This document shows, one piece after another, positions 5,685 through 13,836 of a DNA stretch of 54,096 nucleotides. Each line of letters begins with the position of its first letter. Position 1 is the first letter of the stretch. The notes beneath the pieces were generated by a model that saw nothing but the letters and a program-made list of their open reading frames with translations, was not told the DNA's origin and ran no database searches. The stretch lies in the NCBI GenBank assembly GCA_031260565.1, contig JAISLH010000021.1, positions 1-54,096 on the forward strand. The letters are read 5' to 3'. The position numbers and the translations under genes were made by a program. The DNA is from Bacteroidales bacterium (GTDB taxonomy: Bacteria > Bacteroidota > Bacteroidia > Bacteroidales > P3).

Positions 5685-8345
5685 TTAGTTACAAATAATG
5701 GAATATTCGCAAAAAAGGCAGTTTTTATCGGTCTTATTACGCCAATAAAACTTCTCATTGTCAAGCGATAACAAACTCGTCAGGCAGTCTTTGAGCCATT
5801 GGTCAAATTCTTCGTGGAAGTCGCTGTCGTAGATTATGGTTTCGCCGTACTTAGATGGTGAAAAGTCCTTGTCTCCCTTTGCTTTAAGTTTGTGAATGTA
5901 GATTATCTGAGGCTTGATTGTTGAGAAGGTGATGTTGTGTTTTTGTTTCCACGCCTCGTTGTCCCACAAAAGCCAGCAGTAAAACAGGATTTGGAAGACG
6001 TAAGTAGCCCTTTTGTCTGTCGGATTGCGGAAAAGAATGTCCATATCCTTGAATTGCTGAACCTCTCCTCCTGTTTTATAATCCACAACGACTAAGTTAC
6101 CGCCGTCAAAGTCTATTCTGTCTATTCTACCTCCAAGTTTCAGCTCACGCTTCTCGCCATTGACTTCAATCAAAAGGTCTTTCATCACCTCCTCTTCAGT
6201 CAATAGCGGCTGTCTTCCAGTACTTTGATTGTAGTTAATCAAGATTCGCAGGTATTTAATGACTATATCCCTGTGTATTTGCGTTATTATGCTGCGTTCT
6301 TCGAGGCTTTCCATACTGCCAAGAGCCTGATTGACAACCTCTGAAAGCACGCTCGGCGTTATGGATTCTTTAATTCCGTAAAGGATAGTGGCACTTTGAT
6401 GAAACAGATTACCAAAAGCCAATGCTGAAATGTCTTCTTCGCCGTATGTTATGCTCTTTAAGCCGATTATATATTTGAAATAGAGCTTCAAACCGCAATC
6501 AAGGAACGTGTTAAGAAAGGCTGCCGAGAGGTATGTTTTGTTTAAGATAATTTCTATGTGATTTGGCTTTTTGGGATAGTCCTTTGGCGGCGATGTTTGA
6601 AGATTTGTTTGAGCCATAAGACTGATATGATTGAACGATTTGCCCATTTCCAACTCCGCCTGTTGCAAAAAGCGGCTCTTTTCCTTAGCCTTAGTGCCGT
6701 CATTCTGTGTATTATAGACAAAAGTCAGGCTTTCCGCACAATGAAACAAACGATAGAAATAGTAAGCAAAGACTGCAATCCGCTTTTCCACTGACATCAA
6801 GCCGAAAGCCTTGCGAATAGAATAGGGAATGAAGGTAGAATAAGAACCAACGTTAGGAAGGAAGTCGTCCGATGTTGAGAGCATCAGCACGTAACGAAAG
6901 TCCAAGTTACGGCTTTCAAGCATTCCCATAATCTGTAGCCCGTCCGTGTTGTCGGATTGAAAAGGCAGAGACAGCGAACGCAATTCCGACATAAGCGTTT
7001 TTTGCACAAAAGTTAGCGAAATAGCGTTTGGGTCGGTGTTTTTCAACGATTGGGTGAATTCTTCTATCTTTTTGTCTATTTGATATGCGGCTTCAATGAG
7101 CAGGTTGTTCGTTTCGCTTATCGGAAGTTTGCCATAACGCTCGCAAATCTGCAAAGAAAGATTTTCTAATGCCGCAACAGGCGATGTATTTTTGGTTTGA
7201 CAAGTCAGAAAGTTCTCAACAAAGGCGTAAATCTCCGTTTGCGAGAAGGGATAGCCCATTGTGATATTAGCCTTTGTTGGTTTGCCTGCTATCTCTTGGG
7301 GTAAGGCTCTGACGACAACAGGTAAGAGGCTTTCGTTAGCAAGTATTATCACCATATCTTCCTGTTTGAGGCTGTCCTTATAAACGTTCTCCAAATTTTT
7401 CGCCCATTTTGAGATGCAGGATGTTTGCAGGGTCTCGCCGTTAGAGGCTATTATTTCAATGTTTTGTTGATTGTCCTTTATGCGATTGAAGTTTTGGTGG
7501 GCAAAATCTTCATTGGGGAAGGTCTTTATGTTGTTTGAAATAAATGTTCCAGCCTCTTGCAGCTTGTCATCAGTGTAATAGTTGTCGTAATCCCAATAAA
7601 AGGCAGCGTCAGTGTTGGTTTGCAGATACTCAAATATCTTTTGCTCACTCAAACTTAAAACATTGAAGCCGACAACTGCGAATTTGCTGTCCGTAAGGTT
7701 GATTTCCCCGTCCTGTAACCTGCGATAAAATTCCCGATAAATCATTCCCGAATAAGCTAAACCCTGTTGTCGCAAGCGATTGTGAAAGTTGGTATAAATC
7801 TCATCAAGACAATTCCAAATATTCACAAAGTTGGTTTTAATGGATGTTTCTTTCTGTGCCTTGAAAGAGGTGAAAAACTGCTCTAAAAGTTGCTTTTGCT
7901 CATCGGTAAGAGGGTTAAACTGAGCGTCTATCTCTCTGTACTGGTCTAAATTAGTAAAAAGCAAAGACGAATCAGCCAAATGCTTGTCTAAATCATCAAA
8001 ATCGGCTAATATTATCTTACCCCAGAAGTAGAATTGTTCAAAAGGCTCCCGTTCAATGTCCTTATTGTGTGCGTAAAAGACATCGCAGTAAGACAGATAA
8101 AGGTTATAGACCAGCGAAAGTTCATCTGCCGTCTGCCATTGTACATTTGCCTTAATCCAATCGTCAATCGTGATGCAACAAGGTGAGAAAACAGGCTTGT
8201 CATTGTGGATAACAATTTCCTGTTGCAGGTATTGGATTGCCCTGCGAGAAGGCAACAGCACAACCATATCTTTTAATGTTTCGCTCTTTGAAAGCAAAGC
8301 CACCGCCACTCTTGATAAAAAACTCTCTTTATTTGATTGTCTCAT
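5685..8345 (-). CDS. AddB/RecB-like PD-(D/E)XK nuclease
   Basis: An 886-residue protein resembling AddB-type exonucleases. The C-terminal third carries the RecB-family nuclease core: GRIDRID (about 742) then VVDYKTG. Four cysteines fit an AddB-like [4Fe-4S] clamp: one in LDCGLKLYFKY (about 616) and CX2CX5C at C876, C879 and C885. The N-terminal part resembles an inactivated helicase (VVLLPSRRA, ITIDDWI) with no intact Walker A, as in AddB. In Bacteroidetes such proteins usually pair with a UvrD/RecB-like helicase, which is not seen next door. Likely role: double-strand-end processing for recombination. A TACTTTTG -7 element (plus-strand CAAAAGTA, 8370-8377) lies 25 bases before the ATG. Subfamily name is less certain than the nuclease call. 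Confidence 0.85.
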   Translation of the reverse strand: MRQSNKESFLSRVAVALLSKSETLKDMVVLLPSRRAIQYLQQEIVIHNDKPVFSPCCITIDDWIKANVQWQTADELSLVYNLYLSYCDVFYAHNKDIEREPFEQFYFWGKIILADFDDLDKHLADSSLLFTNLDQYREIDAQFNPLTDEQKQLLEQFFTSFKAQKETSIKTNFVNIWNCLDEIYTNFHNRLRQQGLAYSGMIYREFYRRLQDGEINLTDSKFAVVGFNVLSLSEQKIFEYLQTNTDAAFYWDYDNYYTDDKLQEAGTFISNNIKTFPNEDFAHQNFNRIKDNQQNIEIIASNGETLQTSCISKWAKNLENVYKDSLKQEDMVIILANESLLPVVVRALPQEIAGKPTKANITMGYPFSQTEIYAFVENFLTCQTKNTSPVAALENLSLQICERYGKLPISETNNLLIEAAYQIDKKIEEFTQSLKNTDPNAISLTFVQKTLMSELRSLSLPFQSDNTDGLQIMGMLESRNLDFRYVLMLSTSDDFLPNVGSYSTFIPYSIRKAFGLMSVEKRIAVFAYYFYRLFHCAESLTFVYNTQNDGTKAKEKSRFLQQAELEMGKSFNHISLMAQTNLQTSPPKDYPKKPNHIEIILNKTYLSAAFLNTFLDCGLKLYFKYIIGLKSITYGEEDISALAFGNLFHQSATILYGIKESITPSVLSEVVNQALGSMESLEERSIITQIHRDIVIKYLRILINYNQSTGRQPLLTEEEVMKDLLIEVNGEKRELKLGGRIDRIDFDGGNLVVVDYKTGGEVQQFKDMDILFRNPTDKRATYVFQILFYCWLLWDNEAWKQKHNITFSTIKPQIIYIHKLKAKGDKDFSPSKYGETIIYDSDFHEEFDQWLKDCLTSLLSLDNEKFYWRNKTDKNCLFCEYSIICN

Positions 8346-8391
8346 TATGTTTTATCGTTTAGAAAGGGGCAAAAGTAGTAAAAAAATATTA

Positions 8392-8444
8392 TAACGCCAT
8401 AAGAGACAATTAAAACGCCATTTCGTAATGCTGAAATGGCGTTT
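8392..8444. repeat. Block module D, hairpin after truA
   Basis: Three blocks 21 bp apart: TAACGCCATAA (8392), AAACGCCATTT (8413-8423), AAATGGCGTTT (8434-8444). The last two form a perfect 12-bp hairpin with an 8-base loop, GTAATGCT. On the minus strand TTTTAATTG follows, so it may act as a weak terminator for truA. It separates truA from the promoter of the AddB-like gene. Confidence 0.85.
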
Positions 8445-8462
8445 GTGTCCCGTATCTGTTTG

Positions 8463-9212
8463 CTACAGGAAAATATCTTGCGGGTAGGTAACCTTATATA
8501 AAAACAACGCTTTGCCAAGTACTGATGTTGAGGCGTTGGAACGATGTTTTGACTCAATGATATGAGCAAACTCCGCAGCAGATATTTTCTTCCTGCCCAC
8601 ATCTAAAAGAGTCCCTACAATAGCTCTTACCATATTACGCAGGAAACGATTAGCCGTTATGGTAAAGACTAATATCTCTCCTTCGGATTGCCAGTTTGCC
8701 TGTGTTATTTTGCAGTTATTGGTCTTTGTTTGAGTGTTTTGTTTGGAGAAACTCGTGAAATCCTCATAACCAAGTAAGGTTTTAGCAGCCTCATTCATTA
8801 GATCAACATCCAGAACGTAAGGATAGTAGAGGCAAAACTCGCTATCAAAAGGCTGCTTTACCATAGAAACATAGTATTTATAGGTACGGCTGAGGGCATC
8901 AAAGCGTGCATTTGCGTCATTCTTAACTCTATAAATGCCAAATATACGTATGTCCTGTGATAAAAAAGAGTTAAGTTTGCGAATCAGTGTATTGATTTGG
9001 TCATCGGTCATTTCAATATAGTCAAAATGAGCATAGAAATCCTTAGCATTAACACCTGTGTCCGTCCTGCCGCAACCTGTTAAATCGATTGTTGCTGACA
9101 GGATTAGCGATATTGATTTCTCTATCGTGGCTTCAACGGTCGGCGTGTCGTTCTGCACTTGCCAGCCAAAGAAATTAGCCCCTTTATAACTCAGATGAAG
9201 GAAATAACGCAT
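8463..9212 (-). CDS. truA: tRNA pseudouridine synthase A
   Basis: A 249-residue TruA, which makes pseudouridine at positions 38-40 of the tRNA anticodon arm. The catalytic Asp is D51 in GRTDTGV, and FFGWQ is at 14-18. The conserved SRTYKYYV-like strand (seen as LSRTYKYYV) and FLRNMVRAIVGTLLDVG in the second half are also clear. Full length. It overlaps the upstream rmuC gene by 29 bases, so the two are co-transcribed. A hairpin module follows the stop. Confidence 0.95.
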   Translation of the reverse strand: MRYFLHLSYKGANFFGWQVQNDTPTVEATIEKSISLILSATIDLTGCGRTDTGVNAKDFYAHFDYIEMTDDQINTLIRKLNSFLSQDIRIFGIYRVKNDANARFDALSRTYKYYVSMVKQPFDSEFCLYYPYVLDVDLMNEAAKTLLGYEDFTSFSKQNTQTKTNNCKITQANWQSEGEILVFTITANRFLRNMVRAIVGTLLDVGRKKISAAEFAHIIESKHRSNASTSVLGKALFLYKVTYPQDIFL

Positions 9213-10518
9213 TGTTGTCTGATGTTTCTAAATCGCTATCCGCTTCCGTTAAATTGTCATCTACCCTCTCCAAAAGTTTCGGGGGAATAGATTTAGTGGC
9301 ACTTGCTCCTAATTTTTTTAGATTTTCAATCCTGCCTACTATTGTATCACCTCGCCTTGTGGAAGTGGTTAGTTTGTTCATTGCTTTGGTGTATTCTTCT
9401 TTTGCTGTGTCTATCTCTTTGCCTACTTTAATCAAATCTTCGATGAAACCAACAAACTTATCGTACAAAGAGCCACTCTCTTTGGCTATTTCCAACACAT
9501 GACGCTTCTGATCATCGGCTCGCCAGATGAAAGCCACCGTTCGCATTGTTGCAAGCAAAGTTGAGGACGACACAAGGATAATGTTCTTGCGTAAAGCCTT
9601 ATCATATAACTCGCTATCGTTTTGAAAAGCAATGGTTAATGCAGGTTCAACAGGCACAAACAGGAAAACAAAGTCGGGAGCGTTGATACCATAAAGTTTA
9701 TGGTATTTTTTGTCGCCCAATTCGTTTATATGGTTGCGGATAGACAGCAAATGCTCATCCAGAAACCGCTCTCGGTCAGCCTCATTTTCGGCATTGAAGT
9801 AGCCTTCGTAGGCTTTGAGGGACGCCTTGCAGTCAATGATGAAGTTTTTGTTTTCAGGCAGGTTGATTATGTAGTCAGGGCGGACATTGTTTCCTTCTTC
9901 TGTCTTGTAATTGGCTTGTGGTACGAAATGGATACCGCGTTGCAAGCCGCTCTTTTCCAGCAGTATCTCTAATTGAACTTCACCCCAGTCGCCCTGAACC
10001 TTGCTATCACCCTTCAAGGCTTTGGTCAGTCGCTGTGCTTCATCGGAAAGTGTTCTGTTTGCTTCTATAATATGTTTTAGTTCAGTGCGTAAAGAGGCTT
10101 TTTCACGTGTTTCGTTGGAATAAGTCTCATCAACCTTTTTCTCAAACTTCTCTAACTTGTCTTTTAATGGGTTTAGGATAGTGCCGATGTTCTTTTCGTT
10201 CAATTCAACGAACTTTTTGCTCTTTTCTTCCAAAAGTTCGTTTGCCAGATTCTTAAATTCGTTACGAAAAGTTGCTTGAACGCTCTCTATTTCGTTTTTA
10301 AGCGTTGCCATTTTCTCCTCAGCCACGGAGAGCTTTGACTTTAAGTCGCTCGCCATAGCACTAATCCTTTCGCGTTCTTGCCGTTCTGATTCGTAGATGT
10401 TAAGAGGTACATATTTCTTTTCAACTTCCTCCTGTAATGTTCCAACCTTTGAAGGCTTGACAAACCACACCGCAACGCCGCCAATAACCAATCCGATAAT
10501 TAAAAATACTATATCCAT
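9184..10518 (-). CDS. rmuC: DNA recombination protein RmuC
   Basis: A 444-residue RmuC family protein. A single N-terminal transmembrane helix (about 3-20) is followed by a long coiled coil (about 25-145). The RmuC core comes next, with QGDWGEVQLE, RPDYIINLPENKNFIIDCK and FLFVPVEP. The core is related to restriction-endonuclease folds; the D..D.K arrangement in PDYI...IDCK fits a nuclease site. The family limits DNA inversions and rearrangements between short repeats, which is notable in a window full of inverted repeats, though no direct link can be shown. First gene of the rmuC-truA pair; a TACATTTG -7 element (plus-strand CAAATGTA, 10587-10594) lies upstream. Confidence 0.93.
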   Translation of the reverse strand: MDIVFLIIGLVIGGVAVWFVKPSKVGTLQEEVEKKYVPLNIYESERQERERISAMASDLKSKLSVAEEKMATLKNEIESVQATFRNEFKNLANELLEEKSKKFVELNEKNIGTILNPLKDKLEKFEKKVDETYSNETREKASLRTELKHIIEANRTLSDEAQRLTKALKGDSKVQGDWGEVQLEILLEKSGLQRGIHFVPQANYKTEEGNNVRPDYIINLPENKNFIIDCKASLKAYEGYFNAENEADRERFLDEHLLSIRNHINELGDKKYHKLYGINAPDFVFLFVPVEPALTIAFQNDSELYDKALRKNIILVSSSTLLATMRTVAFIWRADDQKRHVLEIAKESGSLYDKFVGFIEDLIKVGKEIDTAKEEYTKAMNKLTTSTRRGDTIVGRIENLKKLGASATKSIPPKLLERVDDNLTEADSDLETSDNNALFPSSEL

Positions 10519-10819
10519 AAATTTTTGTTTATTTAATCAGGCTCAAAACAACTTAATAAAGCCTTTTTCTTTAATTTTACAATCTGCAAATGTACTAAAA
10601 TTAGTTGGAAACAAAGACTTGCGATAATATTTTTAGACAAGGAAACAAGGGTGTCTTAGGTTATGTTCTTCAATAGTACTTTTGTTAAAATGCAGCAGAG
10701 TTTGGATAAATTTATAATCGCATTTTGGAGGGCTAATATAGCACTTGCAAGGCGGATTTGGGGCTTATAAGGTTTTTTTTTGTAATTTTGCAACTTTGTA
10801 ATTTCATATTGAAGAATCT
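10519..10819. other. Divergent rmuC/ffh intergenic region
   Basis: About 300 bases with no gene. It holds a leftward -7 element at 10587-10594 for rmuC, a rightward TACTTTTG at 10677-10684 with no clear -33 partner, and the better ffh promoter at 10757-10790. No block module is present here. Confidence 0.6.
10757..10790 (+). promoter_or_regulatory. Promoter for ffh
   Basis: TTTG at 10757-10760, 22 bases, TAATTTTG at 10783-10790. Spacing is slightly longer than the 19-21 optimum. The leader before the ffh ATG would be about 22 bases. Confidence 0.55.
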
Positions 10820-12145
10820 ATGTTTGAAAATCTAAGTGATAAACTGACCAAAGCCTTTAAGATATTAAAAGGTGCGGGAAAGATAACAGAAATAAATATC
10901 GCCGAAAGCCTTAAAGAGGTACGTAAAGCCTTGATACAAGCCGATGTTAGTTACAATATAGCTAAGGAGTTTTGCGATAACGTAAGGCAAAATGCACTTG
11001 GGCAAAATGTTTTAACCTCCGTAGAGCCTTCGCAGTTGATTATAAAGATAGTACATGATGAATTGACCAAGTTAATGGGTTCTTCATCGTCTTCAATCAA
11101 CGTCAAGGGGTCGCCTGCCGTCATTCTGATAGCTGGACTGCAAGGCAGCGGTAAGACAACGTTCAGTGCAAAACTCGCTAACTTATTAAAGACCAAGCAA
11201 AGCAAACAAGTGCTGCTTGCTGCCTGTGATGTCTATCGTCCAGCTGCCATTGAGCAGTTACGGGTCTTGGGAGAGAGTGTCGGAGTTGAGGTTTATAGTG
11301 AGCCAGACGCTAAAGACCCCGTCAAAATAGCCAAAAACGCAGTCAAATACGCCAAAGAGCATAACAAAAACATAGTTATCATTGATACAGCCGGTCGTTT
11401 GGCAGTGGATAGTGAAATGATGAACGAGATAAGCAACCTGAAGCAGACGCTAAACCCTCACGAAACGCTGTTTGTTGTTGATGCTATGACGGGACAAGAC
11501 GCTGTCAATACGGCAAAAGCTTTCTTTGAGCGGATAAACTTTGACGGCGTTGTACTGACAAAACTTGACGGCGATACACGTGGCGGTGCTGCTTTGACGA
11601 TACGTTATACTGTCTCACGACCTATTAAGTTTGTGTCGCTGGGAGAAAAAATGGAGGCGTTAGATGTCTTTTACCCCGACCGAATGGCTAATCGTATTCT
11701 CGGTATGGGTGATATTGTTTCCTTAGTAGAAAAGGCTCAGGAGCAGTATGATGAAGAGGAGGCACGGAAGATTGCCAAGAAGCTGCGGACTAATAATTTT
11801 GACTTCAACGACTTTCTTTCCCAGCTGCAACAGATAAAGAAAATGGGCTCGGTAAAGGACTTGGTGGGGATGATACCCGGTATGGGCAAGATGGTTAAAG
11901 ATACCGAAGTTGATGAGGGAGTATTTAGGAATATGGAAGTAATCATATCGTCAATGACTCCTTACGAACGCTCTAATCCAGAGAAGATTAACGCCAGCCG
12001 CAAACGCCGTATCGCAGGAGGAAGTGGCAAGACAATAGAAGACATAAACCGACTGATGAAGCAGTTTGAGCAGACGCAAAAGATGATGAAAATGGTAGCC
12101 AACGGCAAAGCTCAAAAGATGATGAGAAACTTCAAACAGAGATAA
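10820..12145 (+). CDS. ffh: Signal recognition particle GTPase Ffh (SRP54)
   Basis: A 441-residue SRP54 homologue that binds signal sequences of nascent membrane proteins together with SRP RNA and docks on FtsY. Domains: N-terminal helical bundle (1-95), GTPase G domain with P-loop GLQGSGKTT at 106-114, DTAGRL, and TKLDGDTRGG. The methionine-rich M domain (about 300-441) has GMIPGMGKM, the SRP-RNA-binding RKRRIAGGSG segment and a final MMKMVANGKAQKMM helix. Full length. It opens a rightward run with folD 111 bases on. The SRP RNA gene is not in the window. Confidence 0.97.
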   Translation: MFENLSDKLTKAFKILKGAGKITEINIAESLKEVRKALIQADVSYNIAKEFCDNVRQNALGQNVLTSVEPSQLIIKIVHDELTKLMGSSSSSINVKGSPAVILIAGLQGSGKTTFSAKLANLLKTKQSKQVLLAACDVYRPAAIEQLRVLGESVGVEVYSEPDAKDPVKIAKNAVKYAKEHNKNIVIIDTAGRLAVDSEMMNEISNLKQTLNPHETLFVVDAMTGQDAVNTAKAFFERINFDGVVLTKLDGDTRGGAALTIRYTVSRPIKFVSLGEKMEALDVFYPDRMANRILGMGDIVSLVEKAQEQYDEEEARKIAKKLRTNNFDFNDFLSQLQQIKKMGSVKDLVGMIPGMGKMVKDTEVDEGVFRNMEVIISSMTPYERSNPEKINASRKRRIAGGSGKTIEDINRLMKQFEQTQKMMKMVANGKAQKMMRNFKQR

Positions 12146-12256
12146 TCAAATAAGATGAGCAACGCAGGCTTGTACGCTACCTTAAAGTACATGGACTTTA
12201 ACTTGAAATACACGTATTATAACCCAAAATCCATAGCAATAAGATAAAATAGCATT

Positions 12257-13147
12257 ATGAATAATTACGAAATAATTGACGGCAAGCAAATCGCCAGTCA
12301 GATTAAACAGGAGATAGCCGCTGAGGTTGTGAAATTATTAGACGCAGGACAGAGAGTCCCGCATTTGGTTGCCGTGATAGTGGGCGAAGATGGAGCAAGT
12401 TTGTCGTACGTGGCAAGCAAGGAAAAGCAGAGTAAAGAGGTAGGTTTTTTCTCTTCGGTCTATCGTCTTAGTGAGGCGGTGAGTGAAAAAGAGCTGTTGC
12501 AGACCATAGATTTTCTGAACAGCGACCCTGAGGTTGATGGCTTCATTGTGCAGTTGCCTTTGCCAAAACATATTGACGAGCAGAAGATAATCAATGCCAT
12601 AAAGCCAAGCAAAGATATTGACGGCTTCAATCCTTCCAATGTAGGGCGTATGATGCTTGGACTTCCGACTTATGTTCCTGCTACTCCGTTGGGCATAAAG
12701 ACGTTGTTGGAGAGGGCAAATGTAGATACAAAGGGAAAACATTGCGTTGTGCTGGGCAGAAGTAATATTGTTGGCACACCTGTTTCCATTCTGATGTCAA
12801 GAAATGAAGACCATGCTAATTGTACCGTAACCTTATGCCACTCTAAGACAGAGAATATAAAAGATATATGCCTTCAAGCCGATATACTTATTGTTGCTAT
12901 CGGCAAACCTGCCTTTGTAACGGCTGATATGGTGAAAGAGGGGGCTGTTGTTGTTGATGTGGGCATTCACAGGATAAGTGACAGCAGTGAAAAGGGCTAT
13001 AAGATTGTAGGTGATGTTGATTTTGAACACGTAAAAGACAAATGCAGCAAGATAACCCCTGTGCCCGGTGGAGTAGGACCGATGACCATTGCTTCTCTTT
13101 TGTTCAACACCTTCAAAGCTTACAGAAAAGATATTTATAAAGACTAA
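12257..13147 (+). CDS. folD: Bifunctional methylenetetrahydrofolate dehydrogenase/cyclohydrolase
   Basis: A 296-residue FolD, which interconverts 5,10-methylene-, methenyl- and 10-formyl-tetrahydrofolate with NADP. The catalytic pair Tyr51 and Lys55 lies in YVASK. Signature VQLPLPKHID, DIDGFNPSNVG, the Rossmann segment VVLGRSNIVGTPV and the late TPVPGGVGPMT are all present. Full length and cytosolic. It is followed 3 bases later by queE. folE, the entry to folate synthesis, is elsewhere in the window (27.7 kb). Confidence 0.97.
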   Translation: MNNYEIIDGKQIASQIKQEIAAEVVKLLDAGQRVPHLVAVIVGEDGASLSYVASKEKQSKEVGFFSSVYRLSEAVSEKELLQTIDFLNSDPEVDGFIVQLPLPKHIDEQKIINAIKPSKDIDGFNPSNVGRMMLGLPTYVPATPLGIKTLLERANVDTKGKHCVVLGRSNIVGTPVSILMSRNEDHANCTVTLCHSKTENIKDICLQADILIVAIGKPAFVTADMVKEGAVVVDVGIHRISDSSEKGYKIVGDVDFEHVKDKCSKITPVPGGVGPMTIASLLFNTFKAYRKDIYKD

Positions 13148-13150
13148 CTT

Positions 13151-13774
13151 ATGACACCGCAAGACATTAACACGGGACGGCATCTGCCCGTAATGGAAGA
13201 GTTTTACTCCTTGCAAGGTGAAGGTTTCAATACCGGAAAGGCTGCCTACTTTATAAGAATAGGAGGCTGTGATGTTGGTTGTCATTTCTGTGATGTTAAA
13301 GAGGCATGGGACGCATCGCTGGCTGAGCCTGTTGATGTTGAGGATATAATTAAACGTATTGAGCCCCTACCTGCCAAGAATGTTGTAGTAACGGGAGGAG
13401 AGCCGCTTCTATACAACTTGGACTACCTTACCCAACGGCTTAAAGAGATTGGTATTACAACATTTTTGGAGACTTCGGGTTCGTCTGCTTTTAGTGGCAC
13501 GTGGGATTGGGTATGTCTGTCTGCAAAACGTAATATTCCTCCTTTGGAAGACAATTTACACAAGGCAGATGAGTTGAAGATTATAGTCTGCGGTGATGAT
13601 GATTTTGCCTTTGGAGAACATTATGCAATGAAGGTCAGCCGTAATTGCCGCTTGTATCTTCAGCCTGAGTGGAGCAAACGACATCAGATGATGGATAAGA
13701 TAGTGCAATACATCAAGCAAAACCCTCAGTGGTCAATCTCTCTTCAAAGCCACAAGTATATGCAAATTCCATAA
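13151..13774 (+). CDS. queE: 7-carboxy-7-deazaguanine synthase
   Basis: A 207-residue radical SAM enzyme of the queuosine pathway, converting 6-carboxytetrahydropterin to 7-carboxy-7-deazaguanine. The N-terminal EEFYSLQGEG motif at 16-25 is diagnostic for QueE. The cluster cysteines are C40, C44 and C47 (CDVGCHFCD), and GGEP is at 82-85. It lies 3 bases after folD and is probably co-transcribed. No queC, queD or queF is nearby, but queG lies at 36 kb, so the organism likely makes queuosine or its precursor. Its end faces the convergent PorE-like gene; one isolated AAACGGCGTAAC block sits between them (about 13800). Confidence 0.95.
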   Translation: MTPQDINTGRHLPVMEEFYSLQGEGFNTGKAAYFIRIGGCDVGCHFCDVKEAWDASLAEPVDVEDIIKRIEPLPAKNVVVTGGEPLLYNLDYLTQRLKEIGITTFLETSGSSAFSGTWDWVCLSAKRNIPPLEDNLHKADELKIIVCGDDDFAFGEHYAMKVSRNCRLYLQPEWSKRHQMMDKIVQYIKQNPQWSISLQSHKYMQIP

Positions 13775-13836
13775 TCAAAAAGCACACCTTATTTTTGCCA
13801 AACGGCGTAACAAATAATAAATGGCTAAAATGAAAT

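Noticed and set aside
12338-13285. Long minus-strand frames opposite folD and queE
   Set aside because: Both plus-strand genes are complete with all family motifs; the opposite frames show no homology.
13799-13815. A twelfth block module between queE and the PorE-like gene
   Set aside because: Only one AAACGGCGTAAC block is present with no phased partner, so it may be chance or a remnant.
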